From assembly GCF_003473485.1 (NCBI RefSeq), contig NC_053044.1, positions 33,794,091 to 33,858,090 on the forward strand: a stretch of DNA of 64,000 bases, in the 5' to 3' direction. The notes beneath the pieces were generated by a model. It had not been told where the DNA came from, made no database searches, and saw nothing but the letters and a program-made list of their open reading frames with translations. This stretch comes from Medicago truncatula (lineage: Eukaryota > Streptophyta > Magnoliopsida > Fabales > Fabaceae). How positions within the stretch are numbered: the stretch's first letter is position 1; each line of letters starts with the position of its first letter. Position numbers and translations under genes: made by a program. Below are positions 22,929 through 32,588 of the stretch, piece by piece.

Positions 22929-25518
22929 GCAGGGGAGGTTACTGTTTCTTTATGAAACAAGAGTAGATTTGAGCATCAAAACGGGACAGTAAACTTAAAT
23001 GGTTTCCTTTGTGACTTCTGTTGTTTTAAGTTTACTTTATCAAGCAGTGATTGTACTTACCAGTAAATTTTAAACGGGACAGTTAACTTAAATGGTTTCC
23101 TTTGTAACTATATCAAGCAGTGTTGTAGAATTGGAATTATTAGTTAGTACTGTTTCCAAGTAGTCTTTAGTTTTCCTGTTGCTTTTGTTGTCCATCATTA
23201 CTTTAAGAGATTTTTTCAAGCCAAACCATAATTAATTATAATGTTTTGTTAATCTGTTTTTAGTTATTCTTAGATCTGTTACCTTCTTTCACTACTTTAA
23301 AGAACTATCTTTAATTTGTTGCAATTATGATGATTTTTTATTAATGTATTTAGTCAAATTATTGCAGGCACTGGTTAAGAAAGACCCAATAAGACGACAG
23401 GTTTTACGTGTTAAAGGTTGTTTGGCTGGGTCAAAGGCTGAAAATCTTTTGGAGCAAGGGGACATGGTTTTAGCAATCAATAAAGAACCAGTCACATGCT
23501 TCCTTGATATTGAAAATGCTTGCCAAGCTTTAGATAAATCTAATATCAATGATGACAAGCTTCAGATGACTATTTTTCGGCAGGTATATTGAAATATTTA
23601 CCCTCTTCTGATTTACAGATTGTAGATCTTGCGGAGGGAACTTCTGTCTTATTTATCGAAGCGCATGAGTTATAACTTTATGACTGATTTGTGTGCTTGT
23701 GTCTAGGGACGAGAGATTGAACTTCTTGTGAGAGCAGATGTTAGGGATGGAAATGGCACAACTCGTACAGTTAATTGGTGTGGTTGTTTAGTTCAAGAAC
23801 CACATTCTGCAGTACGTGCTCTTGGATTTCTTCCTAATGAGGGTCATGGTGTATTTGGGACAAGGTACAATTTTAACTTTCTGCATGCAATATTTTAATT
23901 CTCGAAAAGGCTAAAGTTGTGATTAATGAATAGCAGCATGGTAGGATGTTCATGTTGATGTTCACATTGCGAGTAAAATTGTATTGGGCTTACTGTTGTT
24001 ATCACCAGCAAGCTCACTTAGACTATGAGTCAGATTGGATAAATTCTCAAGAAGCAAACATCTTGCAGGGAAATGAGGGATTGATAGATTGTAAGTCGTA
24101 ACTCAAGAACCGTAGCACAGATCTTAAGATCCTACTAATAGAGAAAAACCCTACTTATATTTATAGTTATAAACACATGAATAAAAATTGTCATAGATGA
24201 AGAAGATACGTATTAATCTCCCATAATTGTTGTCATGTCTCTACTGCATGTGATGGGCCCGTTGACCTTTGGTCTTGGTCTAGATAGATGTAAGATCTAA
24301 ATTGGTTATTTACCTAACATCCGCCACACTAACATGCCTGCTTAACTAACAGAATTTGAGAACTAGTCTTGATACTACTTGCATACATCTGCATTTTGAA
24401 TACAATTGTGCAGATTGGGAGTGGATTTATGGACAATTCAAATATTAGCATTGTAAAATTTGCACTATAGCTTATTGTTTAGATCATAATTCATAAATTT
24501 GGAATCCATATTCCTGGCATCCTTCACTCAAAAAGAATATACTGTTATTATAATGTATAATAATATCCTATTTTAGTTGTTCATTGTTGATTATTTTTAT
24601 TTTGAATCATGGTGGATGTTAGATAGAAATATGTTATTAATTGAAAATGTTCAATATTCTTTTTATAATGTGCCGGTTTTTTAAGGAAGAAAAATATAGA
24701 CGTACTACATTTTGTCTATTCATGAACTTGCACCAGCATTTTGCATTGCATGCTTGTGTGATTATCATCAGCTTACAATTCACAGGTGGAGTTATGGGAG
24801 TCCTGCACATAGATATGGTTTGTATGCTCTTCAGTGGATAGTTGAAATTAACGGAAAACCAACTCCAGATCTAGATTCTTTTGTTAATGTGACAAAGGTA
24901 CGATATTTGTTATGCATGGATGCAACTTACATGCAGAGTTACCTTTCTTTTCTTCCTAGTTAGAGCTTATATTTAGTATGACAAGGTGTCAGTATTAATT
25001 TGGAATAGATATTACATTTAATGACATGTGTACATATTATATGATGGAGAATCTGTTTATCTGCTTTATATAGGTTTGAGTTACTAACTATATTAGCATT
25101 AGTCATTTATGGAATTTGTAATTTTTTTTGATGTTCTGATGTGCCTCAAAGTGTTTGCAAATTTTTGCTGCCACAAGCTATTGCTTTTAGAGTTGGGGAT
25201 TTGCATGTTTAATGAAGTACCGTAATTGTTATCATGATCTGATGCTAGTGTTTTATAACAAAGCATCCTGGTTTTTGCTTCACACTTGTATCAAGTACTA
25301 GCCTTTTATGTGTATTGTAATTATTTTATAAATGTTATCAGGAACTAGAGCATGGAGAGTTTGTTCGGGTAAGGACAATTCACCTCGATGGAAAGCCACA
25401 AGTCCTAACATTGAAGCAAGATTTGCACTACTGGCCTACATGGGAATTGAGGTTTAATCCAGACACCGGAATTTGGCATCGTAATGTAATAAAGACATTG
25501 AACCACAGTTCTGTATGA
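9862..25518 (+). CDS. DEG7: DEG7/DegP7-type HtrA serine protease, complete copy B (24 exons, 1107 aa)
   Basis: Exons: 9862-10138, 10274-10344, 11238-11372, 11977-12035, 12137-12173, 13166-13291, 13377-13466, 14213-14278, 14382-14438, 14521-14586, 15485-15592, 17012-17092, 17362-17411, 17787-17952, 18697-19203, 19438-19620, 19926-20031, 20598-20768, 20852-20931, 22210-22434, 23368-23583, 23707-23864, 24786-24897, 25342-25518. They sum to 3324 nt in one open frame; the Arabidopsis protein is about 1100 aa. The first protease domain carries the triad His88 (TNRHVV), Asp119 (VHDFGF) and Ser203 (GGSSGSP). Then come PDZ domains, an acidic linker in the large exon 15, a degenerate second protease domain (His replaced by Lys669 in VDKNTV, Asp by Asn702 in VHNYAL), and C-terminal PDZ domains. 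The family is linked to chloroplast PSII repair, yet no clear transit peptide is visible. The C-terminus differs from copy A at conserved spots ([16 protein letters not shown]). Introns are loaded with repeats. Confidence 0.92.
10384..10423. repeat. 20-bp perfect tandem duplication
   Basis: GCTGTTATGTTGTTGATCGC at 10384-10403 is followed by the same unit, differing only at its last base, at 10404-10423. It lies in copy B intron 2. Confidence 0.9.
11897..11984 (+). repeat. 44-bp tandem duplication spanning a splice acceptor
   Basis: Units 11897-11940 and 11941-11984 differ by one base (TTACATCC against TTACGTCC). Each ends with CCAGGTTTCCAT, so each provides a polypyrimidine tract and an AG. 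The second AG (11975-11976) gives the conserved frame VSILAG; the first (11931-11932) would add 44 nt and shift the frame. Confidence 0.92.
12257..12826. mobile_element. Foldback (long-TIR) element in copy B intron 5
   Basis: The left arm (12257-12412; GAGTTAAATATGCAAAAATC then AAAAAAGTCCTTAC and GACTTGGCCAATTTT) is the inverse of the right arm (12710-12826; AAAATTGGCCACATCAGC, GAAGGACTTTTTTTC, TTTTGCATATTTAAGCC). The arms are over 100 bp and imperfect; the interior has no recognisable ORF. Long TIRs of this kind are common in Mutator-like non-autonomous elements; a target duplication was not confirmed. Confidence 0.65.
14695..15100. other. AT-rich repeat-like block in copy B intron 10
   Basis: TTGTTTGATAAG followed by AGCTAAAAGTTG-like stretches resembles the interior of the TIR element at 6038-6877. 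A similar AT-rich block sits in intron 2 (about 10470-11040). No clean ends or target duplications were found, so these are probable degraded relatives only. Confidence 0.35.
15690..16056 (+). mobile_element. TRIM (terminal-repeat retrotransposon in miniature), intron 11
   Basis: Two LTR-like copies of a block containing AGTCCTCACCTTACAAGCCGG (about 15759-15820) and AGTCCTCATCTTACAATCCGG (about 15995-16056) flank about 115 bp. Just after the first copy is TGGTATTAGAGCC (15822-15834), matching the initiator-Met tRNA primer-binding site TGGTATCAGAGC with one change. Just before the second copy is a purine-rich GCGTGAGGGGTGTG (15918). LTR-PBS-PPT-LTR without coding capacity is the TRIM layout. 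The left LTR's 5' end is indistinct. Confidence 0.78.
16097..16120. repeat. GT microsatellite
   Basis: About twelve GT units just downstream of the TRIM in copy B intron 11. Confidence 0.95.
18139..18430 (-). repeat. Probable solo LTR, copy B intron 14
   Basis: Read on the minus strand the block begins TGTTAGAATATAATAAATAT (from 18430 down) and ends with CA at 18139. It contains a promoter-like CTATAAATAGGGG (18234-18246) and is flanked by ATTTA/ATTTC (4 of 5 bases equal). TG..CA ends, an internal TATA box and no coding sequence fit a solo LTR from a copia-like element. Confidence 0.6.
19629..19844. mobile_element. Tourist-like (PIF/Harbinger) MITE, intron 16
   Basis: A 210-bp element (19632-19841) with ends GGGTGTGTTTGCGAGTTGG and CCAACACGCAATCGCACCC (inverted, imperfect) is flanked by the 3-bp target TTA at 19629-19631 and 19842-19844. 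Size, TIR type and TTA target fit Tourist MITEs. Confidence 0.75.
21070..21490 (+). mobile_element. Second TRIM in intron 19, itself interrupted
   Basis: Two LTR copies beginning TTGAAAAAAAA (about 21070 and 21280) share ATAGATTAAAGATAA and a CTTAC..GCC(A/C)-type block. Between them lie a primer-site-like TATCAAAGCC (21200-21209) and a purine-rich GGCGTGAGGGGGTGT (21263-21279). The right LTR is interrupted by the short LINE at 21389-21464. The corresponding copy A intron (around 270-330) lacks the whole element, so it inserted after the gene duplication. Confidence 0.78.
21377..21476 (-). mobile_element. 76-bp 5'-truncated RTE-type LINE with 12-bp target duplication
   Basis: A perfect direct repeat, GAGTTAGGCCCA, at 21377-21388 and 21465-21476 brackets 76 bp that start with CAACAACAACAACCAAGCC and include TCCCACTAGGTGGGGTAGGC. 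On the minus strand this is the 3' end of plant RTE LINEs, which finish in a (TTG)n tail; the longer plus-strand relative at 34010-35119 ends the same way. Confidence 0.82.
21588..22140 (-). mobile_element. 3' half of a Ty1/copia element (RNase H end, PPT, 3' LTR)
   Basis: On the minus strand, 22120 down to about 21930 encodes [39 protein letters not shown], the copia RNase H end, followed by a decayed tail. Next come a purine-rich GAGGGGGAG (21859-21867 complement) and an LTR that starts TGTAGGAAATAG at 21858. The LTR's far end is put near 21588 (..CAGCA) but is uncertain. The rest of the element is absent, so it is a fragment inside copy B intron 19. Confidence 0.78.
22873..22921. repeat. 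AT microsatellite
   Basis: About 24 AT units in copy B intron 20. Confidence 0.95.
24056..24319 (-). repeat. LTR-like insertion in copy B intron 22
   Basis: The intron matches copy A up to GAGTCAGATTGGATAAA..GAAGCA (about 24050), then carries a block absent from copy A. On the minus strand the block starts TGTTAGGTAAATAACC (24319 down) and has an internal TATAAATATAAG-like promoter motif. The left boundary and target duplication could not be settled, so an LTR is likely but unproven. Confidence 0.45.
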
Positions 25519-26871
25519 ATGAGCGGACAGTAAGGATGTGCTGCCTTGCTCTTGAATTGATGAAGGTTGGCAATGGGTTATTTGGTTTATGCACCACATT
25601 CTTTAACATGGTCAATTACGACTATTGTTTTTAAATATAGGACTCTGTTGACCGAATCATGAGAATTAAGAAAATTGACATTAGCATTAAAGTTGTTAAC
25701 TATTGATGTTTTTATAAGTTTACACTTGAAGAAAGAAACATAGAGCTTGCTATATGTACTCGTTGAAGGGATGAAAACAGGAAAGAATTGAATGAAACAA
25801 AAGCTAGAGCCATCTTCACTTATGAGTTACAGAGTAAATAAAACCTTTTCTTTCTCTATTCTCCTTCATTCCATAACAGTTCTACTTTACAACACCTCAA
25901 AGTTCTCTTCAGACTTAAATATGTTGTTTCGCATTGCTGCTTGTTATATATAGTTAGAGTTTGTTATAGGTAGTTACAAAGTTTGTTTGTATTAATTAAA
26001 AATTTGTTAGTTTAGTGCGATCACTATATAAAGTGTATATTATTCTCATTATAATAAAAGTTTCTCATTTTATTTATAACATAACTTCCTATTCAAAGTT
26101 TACTAACTACCCGATGTGGGATAAGTTCAATAAGACTCAACCTCTATATCTCTAAATTTTTGTAAAAATTAAATTTAATTATTTTGGTTGATAGCATTAG
26201 TATTTTCGTTGTTTATTTTATATTTTTAATTAAATAATTTTGTTATTCTTAGTGTACTAATTATTATATTTAAACGTACCACGAACTTAAGTGTATCGAC
26301 TATACATACCCCCTACGTACCGAATTCTTTAAGAGTTGCGAACCGCGTATCCAAATTCGTACCACGTACTGAAGCGAAATGCGAACCATGTGACTATCAT
26401 TCTACTACTAAATGTATGATTTGCTTCACATTTTTAACAAAAGTGGAAAATTCATTGAAGCATAAGTGCTAATATAATCGGTTACTGCAGGTATTTTGTG
26501 GTTCCATTGAGATGGCCGGCTAATTTGAATAATCAAACCAATCATAATCTGCCACACAATGATCCATTGTTGTTAATATGCAACCAGCTTGATTTGCTCC
26601 AACTGAGGGATGTTTAAATTAGAATGAATTGGTATATTACCCTCTTTCACCTCTCTTGAAGTTTGTAACTACAACAAAAATCTCTCCTTTCTTTAAAAAA
26701 AATAAAGAAAATTCAGAGGTACATGCAAGTTAATATGCATATTTTTTGTGGGTTTTACAATAGAGAAGAGATTAGTGTAAAAAGCTGACATCTAAGGGGT
26801 AAAAATAACACCTTGAGGTAACTGTTTGATTGCTATCACGCCTTTTTTTTTTGAAGAGGATTCCTATAACG
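25519..26871. other. Intergenic DNA after DEG7 copy B
   Basis: Includes the presumptive 3' UTR of copy B (to about 25700). AT-rich DNA follows, with an LTR-like stretch near 25940-26060 (GTTAGAGTTTGTTATAGGTAG, then ACTATATAAAG). No coding sequence is recognisable. Confidence 0.4.
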
Positions 26872-27336
26872 CCTGGCAATCATTTCTTCAACACTCTGCA
26901 AAAATGTGAAACTTGAAAATAGCAATTGTTGGAACAGTAGTGTATATTGGCAAAAACTTGGAGTATACTAGTTGTTATGTGGAGCCTTTGGAATGTAAAC
27001 ACAAGGATGGAGAAATTAGTGTAAAGTGTGAATTGAAAATTTTATGTCCCACATTGGGTAGATCACACACTCTAGTAGTGTTTATATATGTGGGATATCA
27101 CTTCCAAGGGTGTGCCCTTGGGGTACACACTTTTGTGAACGGAGTGTGCGTTTGCCAAACATTATATATAAGACACACGCGAGCGCGCCCGCGGCGGAGA
27201 CCAAGTCTCACACGTTTTCCACACGCGCAAGCTTCAGCTCCACGTTTCCGCGTCGTGGGTTACCGTTACTGGGTCGTGGGCTATGTTTGGCGGGTCGCAA
27301 ACCGGGTCGGCGGAGAAAACGAGGTCAAATCCCCTC

Positions 27337-27344
27337 TATAAATA
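27337..27344 (+). promoter_or_regulatory. LTR TATA box 1
   Basis: TATAAATA within CCCCTCTATAAATAGAGAGC, the likely core promoter of the first repeat unit in the 5' LTR. Confidence 0.75.
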
Positions 27345-27607
27345 GAGAGCTCGGGATTTGGATTCTTCACTCCAAAACCGAGAATCGAATCCTCTTCTCT
27401 GGTTTTCTCCCCTTCTCATCTCCCTCGGTTTGTGTTGACGAATCGTTCTTTTCTTCCTCCTTCTTTGGTTTCTCGAGTGGTCGCGGCGGAGACCAAGTCT
27501 CACACGTTTTCCACACGCGCAAGCTTCAGCTCCACGTTTCCGCGTCGTGGGCTATGTTTGGCGGGTCGCAAACCGGGTCGGCGGAGAAAACGAGGTCAAA
27601 TCCCCTC

Positions 27608-27615
27608 TATAAATA
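27608..27615 (+). promoter_or_regulatory. LTR TATA box 2
   Basis: Same TATAAATA context, 271 bp downstream, in the second repeat unit of the 5' LTR. Confidence 0.75.
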
Positions 27616-28032
27616 GAGAGCTCGGGATTGGGATTCTTCACTCCAAAGCCGAGAATCGAAAATCCTCTTCTCTGGTTTTCTCCCCTTCTCATCTCCCTCG
27701 GTTTGTGTTGACGAATCGTTCTTTTCTTCCTCCTTCTTTGGTTTCTCGAGTGGTCTGCGTACCATATTAGAGTGGTTTTTCGAAACCATATTGAGGTGTT
27801 ATTCTCGAGCGATTTTTAGCAGTGCAGCCTTTAATCGTACAGTTAGAATCTGGGCTGTTTTATCCTGGAGACGACGCGGTTACTAGTCTACCTTGCACAA
27901 TTTAGGTAGTGCCGCGAAACGTCTTAAAGAAAGCGACCTGGTCGTGACTCACCCCGCTAATACTTTCAAAGCTCTGTCGTAATTTTCCAAATTCCAAAAA
28001 CAACATTTTTAAGACGTTTCGAACACGATACG

Positions 28033-29541
28033 ATGAGTTCTAAAAAAATTACCGCGGTTTCAGTTGATGATTTTAACAAACCGTTTTTGTTTACGGGAAG
28101 CCACGTCAAACGTTGGCAGCAAAAGATGTTGTTTTACGGGAAGCCACTGAAAAAGAAACTAAAACCTGATGGGTCAATCGATAAATACAAGGCACGCCTT
28201 GTAGCCAAAGGTTTTAGACAAAGAGAAAATGTAGATTTCTTTGACACATATTCGCCTGTAACTAGAATCACGTCCATTAGGATACTAATATCTTTGGCGG
28301 CCATCCACAATTTGATAGTACACCAAATGGATGTAAAAACTGCTTTTTTAAACGGTGAATTAGAAGAATAAATCTACATGGACCCACCTGAAGGTTTCGT
28401 AAATCATGGACAAGAGAACAAAGTTTGTAAGTTGGACAAATCTTTGTATGGTCTAAAACAAGCACCGAAACAATGGCATGAGAAATTCGACAATCTAATG
28501 ATTGAGAATGAGTATAAGGTGAATGAAAGCGACAAGTGTATTTATTCCAAGTACGAAAACAACACTTGCACGATCATATGTCTATACGTAGACGACTTAC
28601 TCATATTTGGTTCAAACCTCAATGCCATTAAAGATGTGAAATCACTGTTGTGCCACAACTTTGATATGAAAGACCTAGGAGAAGCAGATGTAATTCTTGA
28701 AATCAAGATTACTAGAACTGATAATGGAATTTCCTTGAATCAATCTCACTACGTTGAGAAGATCTTAAGGAAATATAATTACTTCGATTGTAAACCTGCG
28801 AGCACACCTTGTGACCCAAGTGTGAAGCTATTTAAGAACACTGGAGATAGTGTTAGACAAACTGAATATGCGAGCATCATGGGCAGTCTCAGATATGCCA
28901 CTGATTGTACTAGACCCGACATCGGCTACGCCGTGGGACTACTATGCAAGTTTACGAGCAGGCCAAGCATGGAGCATTGGCAAGCTATCGAAAGAGTCAT
29001 GAGATATTTGAAGAAGACCATGACTCTAGGATTGCATTATCAGAGATATCCTGCAGTGCTTGAAGGATACAGTGACGCAGATTGGAACACCTTATCAGAT
29101 GATTCCAAAGCGACCAGTGGCTATATATTTAGCATTGCTGGAGGAGTTGTTTCCTGGAAATCCAAGAAACAGACCATTCTGGCTCAGTCCACAATGGAAT
29201 CTGAGATGATAGCACTAGCTGCTGCTAGTGAAGAAGCAAGTTGGCTAAGATGCTTGCTATCTGAAATCCCTTTATGGGAGAGACCGTTACCAACTGTGTT
29301 AATTCATTGTGATAGTACCGCGGCTATCGCAAAGATTGAGAATCGTTATTACAATGGTAAGAGACAACAGATAAGACGAAAACACAGCATGATAAGAGAA
29401 TATCTTTCGAACGGAACGGTAAGAGTAGATTTCGTACGAACAAATGAAAACTTAGCTGATCCTTTGACGAAAGGACTAAACAGAGAGAAAGTCGCAAATA
29501 CATCCAATAGGATGGGACTAATGCCTATTGATCATAAGTGA
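28033..29541 (+). pseudogene. copia gag-RT-RNase H fused, interrupted reading frame
   Basis: The frame starts with a gag-like N-terminus (MSSKKITAV.., FLFTGSH, KRWQQKML). At about 28125-28160 it joins reverse transcriptase (KLKPDGSIDKYKARLVAKGF, HQMDVKTAFLNGELEE), with the short repeat TTTACGGGAAGCCAC on both sides of the join (28090 and 28133). An in-frame TAA at 28369-28371 interrupts RT. The same frame continues with YGLKQAPKQWH, the catalytic YVDD (CLYVDDLLIFG, near 28588), and RNase H (DADWNTLSDDSKATSGY, AQSTMESE), ending in LADPLTKGL and stop 29539-29541. Protease and integrase are missing. Product would be non-functional. Confidence 0.92.
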
Positions 29542-30045
29542 TGGAAACTCGACCTAAATGACTGAAGATCCCAAAAACTAGGTTCAATGGGTAATAACAA
29601 GTCACAAGTGATAGAACATGCTATGAGAAAGCATGATCCTGCCGTGACCGAAGGTTGAGATAATAGAAACTCTTAATGAGATCTATACTCCTAATGGAGT
29701 GAAGTACATAGCTACAGGAGTACTTATGATAGACTCACCTATACGTATGTAGAACTGATGCCGGTTCTTATGGAATTTCGAGGCAGAATTCCTAGAGCAT
29801 TCGTTAAAACTGGGATAGACATGCAAGGCCATTAACGCACAGGCTTTTAGAAAACACCTAAGAAAAGGTTGTGTGTGGGTCCTATGTTTGAGATAGAGTT
29901 CAATGCTGTAAGCAACTCTTGTTAATCGGAATACTACTCACTATGCAAAGGTTCAAGTTGTTGGCGACACCTTTGTTTACTAGCAATCTTTAAGAAACGT
30001 CTAAAACGTAACTATCGAAACCAATTTTGAATTCAAATGGGGGAT

Positions 30046-30839
30046 TGTTGGAACACTAGTGTATATTGGCAAAAACTTGGAGTATACTAGTTGTTATGTG
30101 GAGCCTTTGGAATGTAAACACAAGGATGGAGAAACTAGTGTAAAGTGTGAATTGAAAATTTTATGGCCCACATTAGGTAGATCACACACTCTAGTAGTGT
30201 TTATATATGTGGGATATCACTTCCAAGGGTGTGCCCTTGGGGTACACACTTTTGTGAACGGAGTGAGCGCTTGCCAAAAATTATATATAAGACACACGCG
30301 CGCGCGGCGACGCCGCCGTCCGACCGGGCCGAGCTTGGGCTTGGGCTTGTCTATAAAGAAATATATTTTTTGGTGCTCAGAAAAATGAAAAAATAATTTT
30401 TTATTTTTTGCTCCGAGATTCCCGCACGCGGAGACCAAGTCTCACACGTTTTCCACACGCGCAAGCTTCAGCTCCGCGTCGTGGTGGGTTACCCTTAATG
30501 GGTCGTGGGCTAAGTTTGGCGGGTCGCGAACAGGGTCGGCGGAGAAAACGAGGTCAAATCCCCTCTATAAATAGAGAGCTCGGGATTGGGATTCTTCACT
30601 CCAAAACCGAGAATCGAGACCATATTGAGGTGTTATTCTCGAGCGATTTCTAGCAGTGCAGCCTTTAATCGTACAGTTAGAATCTGGGCTGTTTTATCCT
30701 GGAGATGGTGCGGTTGCTAGTCTACCTTACACAATTTAGGTAGTGCCGCGAAACGTCTTAAAGAAAGTGACCTGGTCGTGACTCACCCCGATAATACTTT
30801 CAAAGCTCTGTCGTAATTTTCCAAATTCCAAAAACAACA
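30046..30839 (+). repeat. 3' LTR of the copia element
   Basis: 794 bp, near-identical to the 5' LTR at its start (26927) and end. It has a single TATA unit (30566-30573). It carries a segment not in the 5' LTR (about 30300-30425, CGACGCCGCCGTCCGACC onwards, with TCTATAAAGAAATATA), and lacks the block containing the CTTTTCTTCCTCC stretch. The LTRs are therefore structurally unequal. Confidence 0.9.
30566..30573 (+). promoter_or_regulatory. LTR TATA box in the 3' LTR
   Basis: TATAAATA in the same context as the two boxes of the 5' LTR. Confidence 0.7.
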
Positions 30840-31433
30840 GCAATCAACAAATGAAAAATAAATTGCCAATGAATTTGAAGAGAAAATGAAAAACCACTGA
30901 AAACAAAGTCACATGCCTCAAGCATTCTTAAAAGAAAAACAATTGCCTCATACAGTCATACGGGTATAATGATAATCCAACCATTCCAAAGAACAAGCCT
31001 GTCAAGTAAATAAGCATCTTTTGTGATTTTTTTTTTTCTGTGGATGCATGGGATGAGAAGTGTCGAAAACGAGGCATGGAGCACAACCTTCCAACATTGA
31101 TGGAATGACGCTGTACTCGATTCCGGCTTAAACCTTGACAACCGTGTTTTACAAGAGAAATTACGCTGTAATCCAGTACTAGGATTAATTAATCTAGAAC
31201 CTGGTCATACAGGAATAATAGATTGGCCCCTGAATCAACAACAGAATTATATTCACATAAAAACACATTAAATTTGAGATGAAATTTGTCAGAGACACCT
31301 CCTCAGCTAGTAAAGTAAAAGTTCTTATAACAACATTGAATATAACCTACTAAAGAAAAAAAGTAACAGAAACTAAAGAAAGAATGTAAACATCAAATTA
31401 CCTGATTTCCGAGGAATTTCGCAAAGCTCTAAG

Positions 31434-32588
31434 GTATGGCGCAGGGGCGGTTGCTAGTGTAAGGGAGAGGTAGCCATGGCTACCCCAAAAAAAAATATTT
31501 TTTGAGCGAGTAGGGATATTTTTATTTTTAACTACCTCTAATAATATATATTTAGCTACCCCAAATTTTATTTTAAGTGAAATAATTCTTTCCATCTTTA
31601 TTTAGCTTTCGGTCGAACTTCAAATTATTTAATCATGTCGTATAGGAATCGGAAGAATAACACCCAAAAGAGATAAATAATAAATAATAACAATCTTTGC
31701 TTTATTTAACAAATAAAATAATTCAATTGTAGGTAACAATTTTTATGGTTACTATATTTCTATAGTTAGGTTTTGTACCTTTTTATGTTTAGTTTAGCAA
31801 TTTCATCAAAAATTGGTTTTGGGTTAGGAAAAGCAAATTAGGTTAATTATACTGTATAGTTTTACTTCTGGTTCTTTTCTTTTTTTGTGACAACATTTAA
31901 ACAACACAAATTCTTATGTTTATTTGATTTATTATCTTAGGTATGAGTAAAATGAAAACTATTGACAACTTCTTTAAAAAGAATCGATCCAAATGCTCCA
32001 AGTAGTTCCTCTCCAATTGAAGCATCCAATCTCATTATTTCACCTCAAGAACAAGAACAATCTGAGCCAAAACGCCAAAGACTTTGTCATGAAGAAATGA
32101 GTCGTTCTCAAATTGAAGTAGATCCAGAATTGCAACCGATGATTTGGGACTTTCCTATAAATCAAAGAGATGAAATTCGTTGTGCCTATCTTAAACATGG
32201 GTCATGCCAACCTATTCTTAGAACATATCCTTTATCAAATGATGATCATCCTCGTCGTTTTCAAGCTTCTTGGTTTCAATTATTTCCTTATTGGTTAGAG
32301 TATTCTCATAAAAAAAAAATGCTATCTTTTGTTTCCCATGCTACCTTTTTGGTTAGAATACAATCCGTTATTCTATTGTGGTTTTTTGGTACAATATGTT
32401 GTTACCGCATTTTTTTGGTATAATCCGTTCATGTTGAATCAAGTGGATATTTTATGAAGAACATTTTATATAAGTAATAATTATTGTGATTTTTTTTTTT
32501 TGCCTACTTGGTTAGATTAGCTTAAAAAAAAATTCTTTATATGTGACCACCTCATAAAAATATTGCCAGCTTCGCCGCTGGTATGGCG
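31434..32588 (+). mobile_element. hAT-superfamily transposon, 1139 bp, with exact 8-bp target duplication
   Basis: The element is 31442-32580. Perfect 8-bp direct repeats GTATGGCG lie at 31434-31441 and 32581-32588. Left end CAGGGGCGGTTGCTAG is inverted relative to right end GCCAGCTTCGCCGCTG (imperfect). 8-bp targets and CAG(G/C)GGCG ends are hAT hallmarks. The inside carries the N-terminal part of a zinc-finger transposase and then loses the catalytic region, so it depends on an autonomous relative. Confidence 0.9.
31943..32360 (+). pseudogene. TTF-type zinc-finger hAT transposase, N-terminal remnant
   Basis: MSKMKTIDNFFKK starts at 31943. A shift to another frame near 31975 continues with a Ser/Pro-rich stretch and then MIWDFPINQRDEIRCAYLKH, ASWFQLFPYWLEYS. 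After an A-run frameshift near 32312 come NAIFCFPCYLFG, resembling the Cys-pair of TTF-type zinc fingers in hAT transposases annotated as zinc finger MYM-type protein 1-like. The DDE and dimerisation regions are missing. Two frameshifts and the deletion make it inactive. Confidence 0.72.

Larger units (their letters stand above)
26927..28005 (+). repeat. 5' LTR of the copia element, with internal promoter duplication
   Basis: 1079 bp. It contains a 292-bp tandem duplication: 27191-27482 and 27483-27754, both starting GCGGCGGAGACCAAG and both carrying a TATA box. The second unit lacks about 21 bp present in the first. The 3' LTR has only one such unit, which explains most of the length difference. 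Confidence 0.9.
26922..30844 (+). mobile_element. Ty1/copia retrotransposon, internally deleted, with 5-bp target duplication
   Basis: LTRs 26927-28005 and 30046-30839 (TGTTGG..AACAACA ends) are flanked by GCAAT at 26922-26926 and 30840-30844. The interior starts with a gag-like ATG at 28033, then jumps directly into reverse transcriptase, so most of gag, protease and integrase are deleted. A polypurine tract AAATGGGGGA (30035-30044) precedes the 3' LTR. It lies within the COX11-like remnant. It is non-autonomous as it stands. Confidence 0.92.

Noticed and set aside
27110..27789. Several long ORFs within the copia LTR
   Set aside because: They lie in a duplicated GC-rich promoter region and repeat with the duplication; no protein family is recognisable.
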